A DNA stretch of 64,000 nt, taken from contig MEHQ01000337.1 in NCBI GenBank assembly GCA_008828725.1, positions 767,300-831,299 on the forward strand, given 5' to 3'. The notes below the pieces were generated by a model, which searched no databases, was not told the origin of the DNA, and saw only the letters and a list, made by a program, of their open reading frames with translations. Shown in pieces: positions 50,501-59,274 of this stretch (the stretch's first letter is position 1; each line of letters opens with the position of its first letter). Position numbers and translations under genes: made by a program. The DNA is from Saccharina japonica (lineage: Eukaryota; Sar; Phaeophyceae; Laminariales; Laminariaceae).

Positions 50501-52822
50501 GGAATTTTTCACCCTTGTGTTCGCCAAAGTTTTCGTTGAATCCATAGACCATGGGATTATTCGTCGGGTAGCACTGTTTCCCCACCTTCAAAATCTGTTT
50601 TTTTTTATAATAGTATAGAGCTCCTCGAAAAGTGAGGAAGGAGCTTCAGAAACAATATGGTGCATATCTAGCCCAGCTTTCGTCACTCATTCATTGACTC
50701 ACTCTGTCCCTGCCGTGCGCTTGAGTCGTCGGCATGTTGCTCCAAACGAGTTGGGAATGGAACCGACTAGTTGCCGTCGCGGCACATCCCCGCCACGACT
50801 GCGTTGCCCCACGATGACTAATTGTGACGATTCTACAGCAGTAGGTAGACCTATTGCGTCCAGTTGGAGCTTACGTTTCTAGACTCTCCAGCGTCCAGTA
50901 GGCCCAGAATATCTGTGCTCGGCCTAGCAGGCCCATATTCGTATATTGCACCCAACGTTCATGTGTAGCTACCGAGTCCAGTAGATCGTACACCCTCTAC
51001 AGCGTGCAGTACTTCCTATCGTTCGTTGTTGTGTGCTCAGTAGATGCTATACTTTGCATTACGTGCAGCCATTCCTTTTTGCGTGTTAGCGTTCAATCAA
51101 ATCAGTAGTAGAGACGCCTGCTACGAATAGACGTAGGTATACCGTTTTTTGGCTGAAAACGTTTCTGAACGAAGGGAATCCTTGACCCGAAATCGTCGCA
51201 ACTCCAATCTTGTGTTGCAGTAGCTTTAGGCGTGTCGTTAGGCAATGGGGCTGTTCATCGGGTAAAACCTTTATTTTCACGGAACATCGGTTTATGGGGG
51301 GGGTATAGAGCTTCTCAAGTGACCACCCTCAGAAAATGGCCTGTATGCAGGTGCACCTGCATGCAGGCTACCGTAGCATGCGTCTTGGTTTTTTTTCTAC
51401 TGCGTCCGGTAGGTCCCTTACTGGCCTCCAACAATGTATGTCGTTACTTTTCTACTACGTCGAGTGCTACAATAGGTTTTTGTGGTTCTACAGCTTCCGG
51501 TAGTTTTTGTCGCTGCCAGTAGGCCCGTCTTCTGCATCTTCCATGCCCAGCACTGTGGGTCCATCTTTTCCTACCGCGTCGGACGCATGCTACGATAGAG
51601 GTGCACCGTGTTTTTTCTGAGCTCCTCACTTAAGGAGCGTCATACCTCACCGAAAAAAATGGTTTTGGAGGAAAATAAAAGTGCTGCCGGATGGGGGATC
51701 TCATGACCGAAGTATACTCTGAAATATGTTTCGTCACGACCAAGAAAGTCCGACGAATTTGGGTTGAGGAGCCCGATCGTTCAGAAAACGATTCATCCGA
51801 AACGTGCTACCTCTACCGTAGCACGCGTCGTCGTACGAATATCCCCTATGTTACACATTCCGGCCTGTTTATTTCGTGCATGAATACATATCTGTCTTTT
51901 TCTTACCCCCCTTGGCCAGCAATGCCATCTTTTGGAGGTGGTGCCTTGCTTCCTGAGCTCCTCATATAGGACATGAGGAGCTCAGTATCTCGCCCGAGGC
52001 ATGAAGCCAAAGAACTTTCTTAGTGCAACCCGATCATAGTCTCTGCGCTCTCGTCCTGAAACAACTAGCGTCTAAAACGGTTTCGTGTACTAACCGGTAG
52101 TTGCACACCTGAGGCGCTCAACCGGTCCCAGTGACCAATCTCAGTGAAAACATATTGCCTCAGGAGGCAAAAACTATCTGACACTCTTATATGTATATAA
52201 TACCTACCGTGGGATGGGCCCTATCTAACTGTACGACGCCATTTATGTTATATTACTCCTTCCAGTTCACTATGATTGCCCCGTTTACTCCTATGACCTC
52301 CACGAGGTTTGTATACCCCCATGCGCATTTCTTGCCCCCATGTGTGTTCTTTTACCCCATGTATTTTATTATCCTATGTGTATTTATTACTAAAAGTACA
52401 CTCTGGACCTTTTCTTACCCCGAAGTACGTTCCTTGCCCCTTGTACGGTAGTGATATTACTCCCAGGCTATTGTTGTACCCCCACATTAATCCCCCCCTC
52501 CCCCCAAGTGTTATTCCTACCCCCACGGAATATGCATGTGTGTTGTGCCCTCGTACTTATTACCCCCATTTTATTTTCTTACCCCCAACCTAATGCAATT
52601 TTCCCGCACCATCAGGTGGTGGCGGGGTCGACCGTCCCCGTGATGAAGAGAAACGCCATCGCCTACGGGCCCTTTTACTCCAACCACGTGCGAAAGGGAG
52701 AGAAGGGCGGGTGGCGCGACTACTTCACGGTGGGACAGTCGGAACAGTTCGACGCGCTCTACCGACAGCAGATGGCAGGGTCGGGCCTCACGATGGATTT
52801 CGGCGGGGGCGTGGAAATGTGA
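41391..52822 (+). CDS. Cytosolic-type (PAPS-dependent) sulfotransferase, six exons
   Basis: Predicted 300-residue soluble enzyme that transfers sulfate from PAPS to a hydroxyl or amine acceptor; the substrate cannot be read from the sequence. Exons: 41391-41582, 43644-43739, 44677-44784, 46054-46178, 48939-49113, 52616-52822; every intron is GT-AG and the joins stay in frame. Motifs in order: 5'-phosphosulfate loop FVKSGTTWTQQ (residues 50-60, catalytic Lys52), NGGDQ...VPWLEA (67-85), FFKTH with the likely catalytic base His117, 3'-phosphate site VIYVCRNPKDVCVSL (Arg138, Ser146), FMRYEDM (Tyr203), RKGEKGGWRDYFT (258-270), and a dimer-motif-like R...TV...E (266-275). Length matches the SULT family. 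There is no signal peptide, so it should be cytosolic, unlike Golgi carbohydrate sulfotransferases. The start is the first ATG after an in-frame stop at 41,370; an upstream 5' UTR exon is possible. Introns (2.06, 0.94, 1.27, 2.76 and 3.50 kb) are filled with repeats. Confidence 0.93.
41683..41832 (+). repeat. QM fragment in sulfotransferase intron 1
   Basis: GTGTTCTTCACATTAAACCT through CTACGACACAGATATACTAC; closely matches 4,125-4,265. Confidence 0.8.
42255..42405 (+). repeat. AATAGTCAGT tandem words in intron 1
   Basis: Degenerate repeats of about 10-12 bp (TAGTCAGTAATA, TAGTCAGGAATA). Confidence 0.75.
42440..42535. repeat. GC-rich CCGGAGG inverted cluster in intron 1
   Basis: GGAGCCCCCGGAGGATCCCC and neighbours can fold back on each other; a similar cluster lies near 38,440 in element B. 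Confidence 0.5.
43380..43450 (+). repeat. B-box-like hairpin in intron 1
   Basis: GGTCGTG-GGTTCGAATGT-CACGACC forms a 7-bp stem with a T-loop-like centre. No A-box or cloverleaf is clear; possibly a SINE remnant. Confidence 0.3.
43644..43739 (+). other. Sulfotransferase exon 2
   Basis: 32 codons (LLNGGDQGEKSYRELVPWLE...SDLE). Acceptor CCTCTACTTGATGCAG, donor GAG|GTAAGC; phase 0 on both sides. Confidence 0.9.
44003..44425 (+). other. Long open frame without ATG inside intron 2
   Basis: A 140-codon frame open from just after a TAG at 44,000-44,002. It reads FISGLRNVLTRLAPVCEKRR, then AIDPGGAPFSSPVCWSCGYG, and later GVDPGGRPFCPRCVIFANVW, ending RTSTKQ stop. The DPGG.PF...C..C motif occurs twice, about 60 residues apart. 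It is not in the sulfotransferase reading path. It could be a mobile-element coding remnant, an alternative exon or an unrelated nested gene; I do not recognise it. Confidence 0.4.
44677..44784 (+). other. Sulfotransferase exon 3
   Basis: 36 codons AKGWTPEKIVANPERRFFKT H...APGVK. Acceptor GGGCCTGCACGCAG, donor AAG|GTATGC; phase 0. Carries the KTH catalytic histidine. Confidence 0.9.
45303..45395 (-). repeat. QM fragment in sulfotransferase intron 3
   Basis: CCTCTCTAGGATTGAAGAAT and GATGTCGACGGGTAGAAAAA match minus-strand QM. Confidence 0.7.
46054..46178 (+). other. Sulfotransferase exon 4
   Basis: 41 codons plus two bases, VIYVCRNPKDVCVSLQHHSR...MLRFFAEG. Acceptor TTTTCTTTCTTGAAAAG, donor GGCAG|GTGAAC. 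Carries Arg138 and Ser146, which bind the PAP 3'-phosphate. Confidence 0.9.
46960..47214 (-). mobile_element. MITE D in intron 4, TSD ACTT
   Basis: 46,964-47,210 from GGCGCATGCTACGAGAGAGG to CTCTACCGTAGCACGCCTC; flanks ACTT/ACTT exact. Confidence 0.85.
47381..47548 (-). mobile_element. Mariner-like MITE I, copy 6, in intron 4
   Basis: 47,383-47,546, CAGGACACCCAATAAGAAAC to TTTCTTATTAGGTGTCCTG, with TA on both sides. Confidence 0.85.
47585..48060 (+). mobile_element. MITE D in intron 4, carrying a nested G element
   Basis: D sequence (GACGCGTGGTAC..., AGCACTTTTTGGCTGAAAAT) continues after the G insertion (TTAACCCAACCAAAACTGTC) and runs into the 71-bp tandem repeats. Confidence 0.75.
47669..47888. 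mobile_element. Harbinger-like MITE G, copy 1, TSD TTA
   Basis: About 213 bp, ends GGGCCCGTTTTAACG and its partial complement. TTA target duplication at CTCC-TTA-ACCC of D. Interior has TTCATTGGTCA/TGACCAATGAAAAGC inverted pair. Confidence 0.85.
48011..48220 (+). repeat. 71-bp tandem triplication of a D segment
   Basis: Units start at 48,011, 48,082 and 48,153 (GCAGCAGAATTTTCTAAGCT), each with the palindrome GAGCTCCTCACATGAGGAGC or a close variant. Confidence 0.85.
48457..48721 (+). mobile_element. MITE D in intron 4, TSD CATG
   Basis: About 48,460-48,717, GATGCGTGCTACGATAGAGA to CTCTATCGTAGCATGCGTC, flanked by CATG/CATG. About 220 bp upstream of exon 5. Confidence 0.85.
48840..48930 (+). 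repeat. CCGA tetranucleotide-rich tract before exon 5
   Basis: Degenerate CGAC/CCGA units ending about 10 bp before the exon 5 acceptor; similar runs at 46,548-46,567 and 46,915-46,945. It replaces a normal polypyrimidine tract. Confidence 0.7.
48939..49113 (+). other. Sulfotransferase exon 5
   Basis: Completes Arg174, then 58 codons AEGGSWFNHVLPWYEASKAD...TPEIVNK. Acceptor GTGGACTAATCAG, donor AAG|GTGAGA. Confidence 0.9.
49123..49403 (+). mobile_element. MITE D at the start of intron 5, TSD CTGC
   Basis: 49,127-49,399, flanked by CTGC/CTGC. Its duplication begins nine bases after the donor GT, so it entered next to a splice site without destroying it. Confidence 0.85.
49505..50015 (+). repeat. 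(GTTGGT)n hexanucleotide satellite in intron 5
   Basis: About 500 bp of GGTGTT/GTTGGT units with GCT, GAT variants. The plus strand is almost free of C and A-poor. Both strands stay open for about 200 codons (Val-Gly and Thr-Asn repeats); these are not genes. Confidence 0.92.
50326..50684 (+). mobile_element. MITE D in intron 5 with nested E element
   Basis: GACGCGTGCTACGATGGAAG to the diverged end AGCCCAGCTTTCGTC. E lies at 50,407-50,487. Confidence 0.75.
50403..50491. mobile_element. Short element E, copy 1, TSD ACCC
   Basis: 81 bp between ACCC duplications. Ends contain CAGAACTG and CAGTTCT; interior CACACTAATTCCGAGG. Inserted in the CTTAACCC site of D. Confidence 0.65.
51113..51384 (+). 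mobile_element. MITE D in intron 5
   Basis: GACGCCTGCTACGAATAGAC to CTACCGTAGCATGCGTC; contains a GTATGCAGGTGCACCTGCAT palindrome near the right end. Confidence 0.8.
51588..51833 (-). mobile_element. MITE D in intron 5, TSD GTCG
   Basis: 51,592-51,829, GACGCATGCTACGATAGAGG to CTACCGTAGCACGCGTC, exact GTCG flanks. One of the cleanest copies. Confidence 0.88.
52285..52600 (+). repeat. Degenerate TTCTTACCCCCATGT-type tandem repeat before exon 6
   Basis: Pyrimidine-rich units of roughly 25-30 bp (TTGCCCCCATG, TTTTACCCCATG, TTCTTACCCC). It provides the pyrimidine context of the last intron; the 86-123 codon frames here are repeat-driven, except where they enter exon 6. Confidence 0.75.
52616..52822 (+). 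other. Sulfotransferase exon 6 and stop
   Basis: 68 codons VVAGSTVPVMKRNAIAYGPF...MDFGGGVEM and TGA. Acceptor TTTTCCCGCACCATCAG. Holds the RKG..G.W motif. No polyadenylation signal is obvious downstream. Confidence 0.92.
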
Positions 52823-53447
52823 ACGCGCTCGCGCCGTAACACATACTACGGTAACGGGGGCGCGTACTCTTTTCTGGAGCTACTCGCTTGGGGGAGCTCT
52901 AGGCCGAAACGCCGACTTTGAAATATATCAAAGTGCAACGCGATGTCTGGCCTGGGTACACAACGAATAGCTTCTAAAGCGCAGATGGTGTTGTATCGAT
53001 ACGCAACATGCCCTACATAGAGCGTTACGCATTTTTGAGGCGCGTTCAGTCAGAAAAGGCTTTGGTTACCTTTATTATTGTAACACGTGTCGCGTGCTGC
53101 CGGGGGAGAGGAAGAAGAACGGATGTGTTGGTTTATCCTCACGGGCGAATGTCTGGGTATTCGGTCTGCTCATCGGGTCTGACCATTCGACTGCGGTGGT
53201 GCATCCGGTGTGTTCTCTTTGTGTGTGGTTTTGGTTGTTTTGGGGGCTTTTGGTGCAGTCGGGTAAGGTTGGCTGTTGTTCCATGACCTTTCTGTAGTTG
53301 CAGTTTTCGCTCTGCATTTTTTCCCTTCGCCGACTATGTATCCTACAGCTTTATCGTAACAGACTACAGCTCCATGGGGCTAGACTATGGCTAGACTATG
53401 GCTTTATGGGGGAGTAAGACCGAACGCACCTAGCTCGGGAAGGGACG
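52823..53447. other. No gene seen downstream of the sulfotransferase
   Basis: Short frames only (53,008-53,297). Two CTAGACTATGGCT repeats near 53,380. Confidence 0.5.
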
Positions 53448-53625
53448 AATTTGACGTGAGTCGACGAGAGAGGAAAGGACTGAAGTATTCTTGAGAGAAA
53501 GTTTTAAGGTACGCGCCGTAGTGGAAAGGGGGGACAAGCGTGTGCTATGTGGATCCAGATCTGAGTTACTACGACTTGGAGGGAAAGCGCGAGCAGAAGG
53601 GCGAAGAAAAGTGAAAGACACGGAA
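53448..53625 (-). repeat. Dispersed repeat J, copy 6 (diverged)
   Basis: GAATTTGACGTGAGTCGACG and GATCCAGATCTGAGTTACTA match J in minus orientation. Confidence 0.6.
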
Positions 53626-53991
53626 ACAAGACACAAAATGTCAAGTACAGTTATTGCGTATGTACGGTATACATAACTCGCCCACAGACAGGGTATCGTC
53701 TACCGTGCGCTCTCCAACGCCCACAAGCACACACGCCTTCCCCGTGGAGGCAGCATCTGCGCGTACACACATGCACCCTCGTGGTAACGACGATGCGCGC
53801 TTTGATAGTAGAGGCAAGCGCGTTCTGGCTGAACTATTTCTGGCTGACGCGTAATGCCACGGTACCGGCGGTGCCTCGTTCTTTGATGTCTTCGCATGCT
53901 GCGGAGCTCAAGAGTATGAGCTCGATACGTCTCACTCGAGAAAAAAACTTCGAAGGTCGCGTATTCGCGCAACCCGATCAACAGTAGTAGG

Positions 53992-54282
53992 GACGCATGC
54001 TACGGTAAAGATTCACCATGTTTTTTTACTGAGGGTGGTCACACTTGGGATGCTCTTTAAACACCACCTAAAAACCGATCACCTAAAAACCGACCTTAGA
54101 GGAAAATAAACGTTTTAGCCGATGAACAACCCCACCTGATCCCCCGGCCTAACAAACATCAAGTAAAAACTATTGCGACATGATAAAAACCAAATTCCGA
54201 CGAGTTTGAGTTAAGGAGCCTTTAATAGGTCATTCAGAACCAAATGCAGCCAAAAATTGCTACCTCAATCATAGCAAGCGTC
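53992..54282 (-). mobile_element. MITE D, diverged
   Basis: GACGCATGCTACGGTAAAGA to CTCAATCATAGCAAGCGTC; longer than most copies, with a duplicated ACCTAAAAACCGA. Confidence 0.75.
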
Positions 54283-54426
54283 TTGTATGCGCTGTATATG
54301 CGCTAGATACTCCGAAAAACAAACTCCAAAACTCTTTGGAGGAAACTATAAGGCGCTAGTAGTAGTAATAGGTGTGTACCCGATTAACATCACGGCCTAA
54401 GTATACAACGAAAAACTTTGCCAAAC

Positions 54427-54676
54427 AATGGCGCGTGTGCTACGGTAGCTAGGTAGCGCTTTTTGGCTGCATTGTTTTCTGAACGATCGGGCTTCTTATC
54501 CCAAATTCGTCGGACTTTCATTTTTGTGACGAATAATGTTTCAGAGTATACTTCGGTCATGAGATTTCGCATCCGGCAGCACTTTTCGTTTCCTCCAAAA
54601 AAACCGTTTTCGGTGAGGTATGACGTGGGGCTCAGAAAAAACATGGTGCACGCCTCTATCGTAGCATGCGTCCAAT
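54427..54676 (+). mobile_element. MITE D, TSD CAAT
   Basis: About 54,430-54,672, GGCGCGTGTGCTACGGTAGC to CTATCGTAGCATGCGTC, flanks CAAT/CAAT. Confidence 0.82.
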
Positions 54677-54766
54677 ATACAATGAAATTCCGACGAAATC
54701 GGGTTGAGGAGCCCGAACATTCAGAAAATTGTTCAGCTGAAACGTGCTACCTCTACCGTAGCACTC
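54676..54766 (-). mobile_element. MITE D, right fragment
   Basis: TTCCGACGAAATCGGGTTGA to CTCTACCGTAGCAC; abuts the preceding copy in opposite orientation. Confidence 0.7.
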
Positions 54767-55420
54767 CGCTAATAGAGCTCGTCAAGCGAGTAGCCTCAGG
54801 AAACATTACTGTAGATACTCCCCCCTCCACGTAGCGCGTGTCCATCCTGGTCACCAACGAGCAGATAACACACCCGGACAGAAACGCCTGCCTGTACACA
54901 TTCCAGCCCGGCACTTCAAGCCGAGAGCGTGAGCGACGTGTGGCAATGCATGGACCAGACAGACTGCGGGGGAGCAAAGATGACAGGCTCCAGCTGGCGG
55001 TGGTGTTCAAGAAAAATCGATAAAAATCTGCGCGAGCAGTGGGAATGCTGGACCCTATGCGCGATGAAACGAAATAAAGGCATTACTGTACCGGGGGGGG
55101 GGGTGGCAACACCTGTGACCACGGCTTGTCCACAATATCGCTGAGGGTAAAAGCTCCTACTATTCATAGTTGAGCTTGCAAGTGAAAGTCGTGATCAAAA
55201 CTAGAAACAAAATAACGCCGAGGCCGGTCGTCGTGAGCGCGCACGTTCACACGAAGGTTCACAACGAGAAAAATCTCGGAACCATTCCAGACTTATATCA
55301 GAAAAAGGATAATTGCTACTCATGTGCACCAATGGGTGGCCCTCCGATACACCCTCTTCCCTTGCTTGCTTCCGCACCGGCCCGTCCAGTTTTCCCATGA
55401 AGACTTCCTTGCAGCAGACT
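54767..55420. other. No gene seen
   Basis: Several 60-90 codon frames on both strands at 54,753-55,400 without recognised content; 55,040-55,080 weakly recalls repeat J. Confidence 0.4.
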
Positions 55421-55863
55421 AATGCTACGGTAGAGGTTCGCCTTGTTTTTTTGTGAGGGTGATCACTCGAGGAGCTCTATGCCCCGCCCAAGGCCTAAGG
55501 GCCCGTATTAACGAGTATAAAATAAATTCAATTTGGAAAAATAAAAATAAAAATTCGCTTTTCATTGGTCAACACACGCACCAGCACCAATTTTTATGCC
55601 CCAAGATCCTAATCTTTGGCGCTGGTGTGTGTGTTGACCAATGAAAAGCGGATTTGAATTAAAAAAAATCCAAATTGATTTTTTTTCTTCTTCGTTAAAA
55701 CGGGCCCTAATGTTAGAGGACAATAAAAGTGCTATATACCCGATATAAAACTGCCACGGCATAATAAGTATACAGTGAACAAACTACTGCAGCACGATAA
55801 TGAAAATCCGATGAGTTTGGGTTAAAGAGCCCGACCGTTCAGTAACCTTTTCAGTCGAAAGTG
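55421..55863 (-). mobile_element. MITE D carrying a nested G element
   Basis: AATGCTACGGTAGAGGTTCG...CAAGGCC, then G, then TAATGTTAGAGGACAATAAA to the CAGTCGAAAGTG end. Confidence 0.75.
55496..55710. mobile_element. Harbinger-like MITE G, copy 2, TSD TAA
   Basis: 55,499-55,707, 209 bp, GGGCCCGTATTAACGAGTAT to CTTCGTTAAAACGGGCCC, exact TAA flanks. Confidence 0.88.
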
Positions 55864-56127
55864 TCAGCAGATCCGTTGGAATGGCGTTTCCGTTGGTTGT
55901 GACCCTGTGGGGGTCTGCAGCTACCGAGCGGGGTCGCAAACACCATCGCGAACACCGCGGCAGACGACGAGTTCACCTTCCACTATAAACCCATATAGAC
56001 AAGCACCCGGGACGCGTGTTTGCCTTCTAGAGGTAGCACCTAATTCTCCCTAGGGTTCCTCACTTGAATACAGTGTGGGACCTCTATACCTGATGCGTGC
56101 GGCTTAAGGTATAGGGGTGGGCCTGCT

Positions 56128-56460
56128 ATGTTATGAGGGCGGTCACTTGAAGAGCTCTGTATGTATCACCCACCCACAAGCGGATTTTGAAAATCGGTAT
56201 AACGCTTGACCTAAAACTGAGCAATACCATGGCGGCTACTGTACTGCAGGTCTATTTCGATTGGCCTTTTGGTCAATACGAATCCATTTTGGGCAGTAGT
56301 TCTTCAGTTGACAAGCATGCCTTAAGGTCAGAACTTGGCCCCCATTTTTGGGGGCGACATACTTGAGCTTAGAGTGGAATTGTTTTTCCAGCAGATAAAG
56401 GGTTAAAGGTCAGAAATATTTCGACCCAAAAGTGCTCGTACCCGTATCGCAGCGTGCGTC
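56128..56460 (-). mobile_element. MITE D, strongly diverged
   Basis: GCGGTCACTTGAAGAGCTCT and the end CCGTATCGCAGCGTGCGTC are recognisable; the middle is not. Confidence 0.5.
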
Positions 56461-56513
56461 ACTCCTCACCTAAGACCTATTTGTTTTTGTAGTAAAACTA
56501 AACGTTTAACCCC

Positions 56514-56731
56514 GACTCGTGCAACGATAGAGGCAGCACTTTTTAGCAGAAACGTTTTCCGAATTATCGCCGGAATTTTTTCTCCTAAACCCAAAATCGC
56601 CGGAATATTCGTCGGCCACTACTTTGACTTTCCTCCTAAAACAGTTTTCGGGTCAGATTTGTAGAGCTCCTCAAGTGACCACTCTCAGAAAGTGGCCTGT
56701 ATGCAGGTGCACCTCTATCGTAGCACGCGTT
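56514..56731 (+). mobile_element. MITE D
   Basis: GACTCGTGCAACGATAGAGG to CTCTATCGTAGCACGCGT. Confidence 0.75.
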
Positions 56732-56944
56732 ACCCGATGAGCAACCTCATCGCATGGGTAACTACGGTGTCCCCTCGTAGGTGAAAACTAAGTGATGTCT
56801 TGGAATTAGTATGTAGTGGTTATACTTATCGTGTCTCTCTTTTATCAATATTCATGAATTCACACGACGAGTAGCTCAAGTCATTAACTATTTTATTTCA
56901 TGCGCCCTTAACCACTATATACTATCGAAACGCATGGTAGCACA

Positions 56945-57638
56945 GCGCCGAATGTGTATCTGGAAGGCGGGATGGTATACGCGGGCGTTGGTGGCCGCCG
57001 TTTTACTTGTTTCCGAAACATTTACGGTAGAAATACCTGAGACCCTACCCGTGCTGCCGGGCGCGTACGCTTTGCTCGTAGGTCTTTAGTACCACCAAAG
57101 TTTTGCTTGGTTTGGTCGCTCTTTCGGGGCCTCTCGGAGGGGTCAACAGGATCCCCCATGTGGGGTACGTGTTAAGAAACTACAGTAGTAGCACCCTCTC
57201 TCTCTCGCTACGACAGCATGGTCCTTGATACCAATCTGAATCGCCCCCCAAGTATCTAGTGACACCGTTGCTGCAATCCCCACGCATGATGGCGCCGAAT
57301 GTGTATCTGGAAGGCGGGATGGTATACGCGGGCGTTGGTGGCCGCCGTTTTACTTGTTTCCGAAACATTTACGGTAGAAATACCTGAGACCATACCCGTG
57401 CTGCCGGGCGCGTACGCTTTGCTCGTAGGTGTTTAGTACCACCAAAGTTTTGCTTGGTTTGGTCGCTCTTTCGGGGCCTCTCGAAGGGGTCAACAGGATC
57501 CCCCATGTGGGGTACGTGTTAAGAAACTACAGTAGTAGCACCCTCTCTCTCTCGCTACGACAGCATGGTCCTTGATACCAATCTGAATCGCCCCCCCAGG
57601 TATCTAGTGACACCGTTGCTGCAATCCCCACGCATGAT
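56945..57638 (+). repeat. Recent 347-bp tandem duplication
   Basis: 56,945-57,291 and 57,292-57,638 differ at only about four or five positions (for example GACCCTACCC/GACCATACCC, GGTCTTTAG/GGTGTTTAG). The unit has no gene I recognise; a 62-codon minus frame crosses the junction. Confidence 0.92.
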
Positions 57639-57640
57639 GG

Positions 57641-57903
57641 TGCATGCTACGGTAAAGGTGCACCATTTGTCTTATAAGGGAGGTCACTTATCACTTGAGG
57701 ACCTCTGTACCTCACCCAAAAACACTTTTTTTGCAGGAGAAAAAGAAGGTGCTATGATACCTGATGAACAATACCATGGCTCAAGTTTAAAAGAAACAAT
57801 GTTGCAATACAGCAACAAATTCCAACGAATTTGGGTTAAGGAGTGCCGTTGTTCAGAAAAATGTTTTCAGCCAAAACGTGGCCCCTCAATCGTAGCACGC
57901 GTC
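57641..57903 (-). mobile_element. MITE D
   Basis: TGCATGCTACGGTAAAGGTG to CTCAATCGTAGCACGCGTC; starts right at the end of the tandem duplication. Confidence 0.8.
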
Positions 57904-59087
57904 AAAAATCGTCGATATGCTCCTCTGAAGTCCCAAGAGGGCAACTCCTCACCCAGGTCTCGTATTGCCTGGAAGGCATAGCCCTGCGGGCTTCAACCCC
58001 CGCCTGTCTTCAGCAGAAACTACTGTACACACACGCGACGACACAAAAGCAGCGTGCTGGTATCACATTATGTGCACACATACAGCAGTAGCAGGTTGGT
58101 GTAGCGTTTTATCGGAGCCCCCCCCCCGAACCGGGACCCCCCCTCCCCACCGCCCGTTCGAATAACGCCACCCGCAAATAGAGAACTTCCCCCCTGAGTC
58201 GGCATGGGCGCAACCCGTGCAATATGTGACCAGCCTACTGTAGTGTAAAACACGTGTGCCGCACCATGCACCGCCTCTCCCCCGAAGCACCGGCCGATCG
58301 CGACAGATGTCTAACTAAATATAACGCCTCCCTATATACCTGTGCAACACCCTCCCGTCGTACACGATACAGCTCCCACTTTCGCCAAGCGGTGTACTTG
58401 CGTTACCTATTATATGCACCAGTTCTGTGGCGTACACTACTATAGCTCATCCAAGGAACACCTGCCGATGACGACGGATGCCTACGAAACTACAAAGTAA
58501 CCCCTTCCTGTACATGTGCAACGCCCTCAATCTTACCTTGCGGTCGCACTTGTGTAACGCTGATCAGCGAATGAACCACCCACTCCCACCCCCGCCCCTC
58601 TCTACAGCCCACTTCCACCCACCAGTCTGTTGTTATACTGTATGTGCTGCGGCAAGCACTGCATCTGCCTCGAAACAAGTGCCTGACGACAAAACCACGG
58701 GTGCCCGAAAGGCTAATCCCTTCCTGTCACTGTGCAACACCGTTAACGTGGACAGTCCCTCCCGAGATACGTTTTGTTGCGAACGCTAGCCTTGGACTGC
58801 AATGTACAGTGTGCTCATGTAGCGGAGCCTTAATGTACGGATACGACCTTGAGCTAGGGAAACATATCAGCCGTACTACAGTACGTAGTACAGTAGAACG
58901 TCAGCTAGCTGTGGATTCTTGAAAGGCACCAGCAGGAAGTACGATATCACCCATAATTGCACCGCATTATTGCGACCAAGGAACCGCGTTACACTGCAAT
59001 CACATGCACCAAAACAGTTCAACGCGAACACGGTCAGAGAAGCTCTCGCTCCAGCATCCGCTCATCCCGATCACGAAAAATCACAGA
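57904..59087. other. No confident gene; three diverged repeat units
   Basis: Units near 58,300, 58,475 and 58,695 share a TGTGCAACACCCTC or TGTGCAACGCCCTC core (Cys-Ala-Thr-Pro in one frame) with related flanks, about 175-220 bp apart. Open frames cross them but no domain is recognised. Confidence 0.4.
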
Positions 59088-59274
59088 TTACGCCCGGCGT
59101 TGACCGGTAGCAGTAAGTGGGTGCAACGCACCCACTATCTGCAATTTCTTGATGCCCTTCTCAGTTACGGCGAAATCCCACGGGTCGTAGAGTTGTAGAT
59201 ACCCCGGCGTCCTTTCCAGGTTCGACAACGTACCATGTGAGGGAATTGACGTGTTCGTGCGGTCCTCCCCACGA

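Noticed and set aside
52309..52600. Frames running into sulfotransferase exon 6 as an N-terminal extension
   Set aside because: They are a pyrimidine tandem repeat; exon 6 has a good acceptor and family homology starts right after it.
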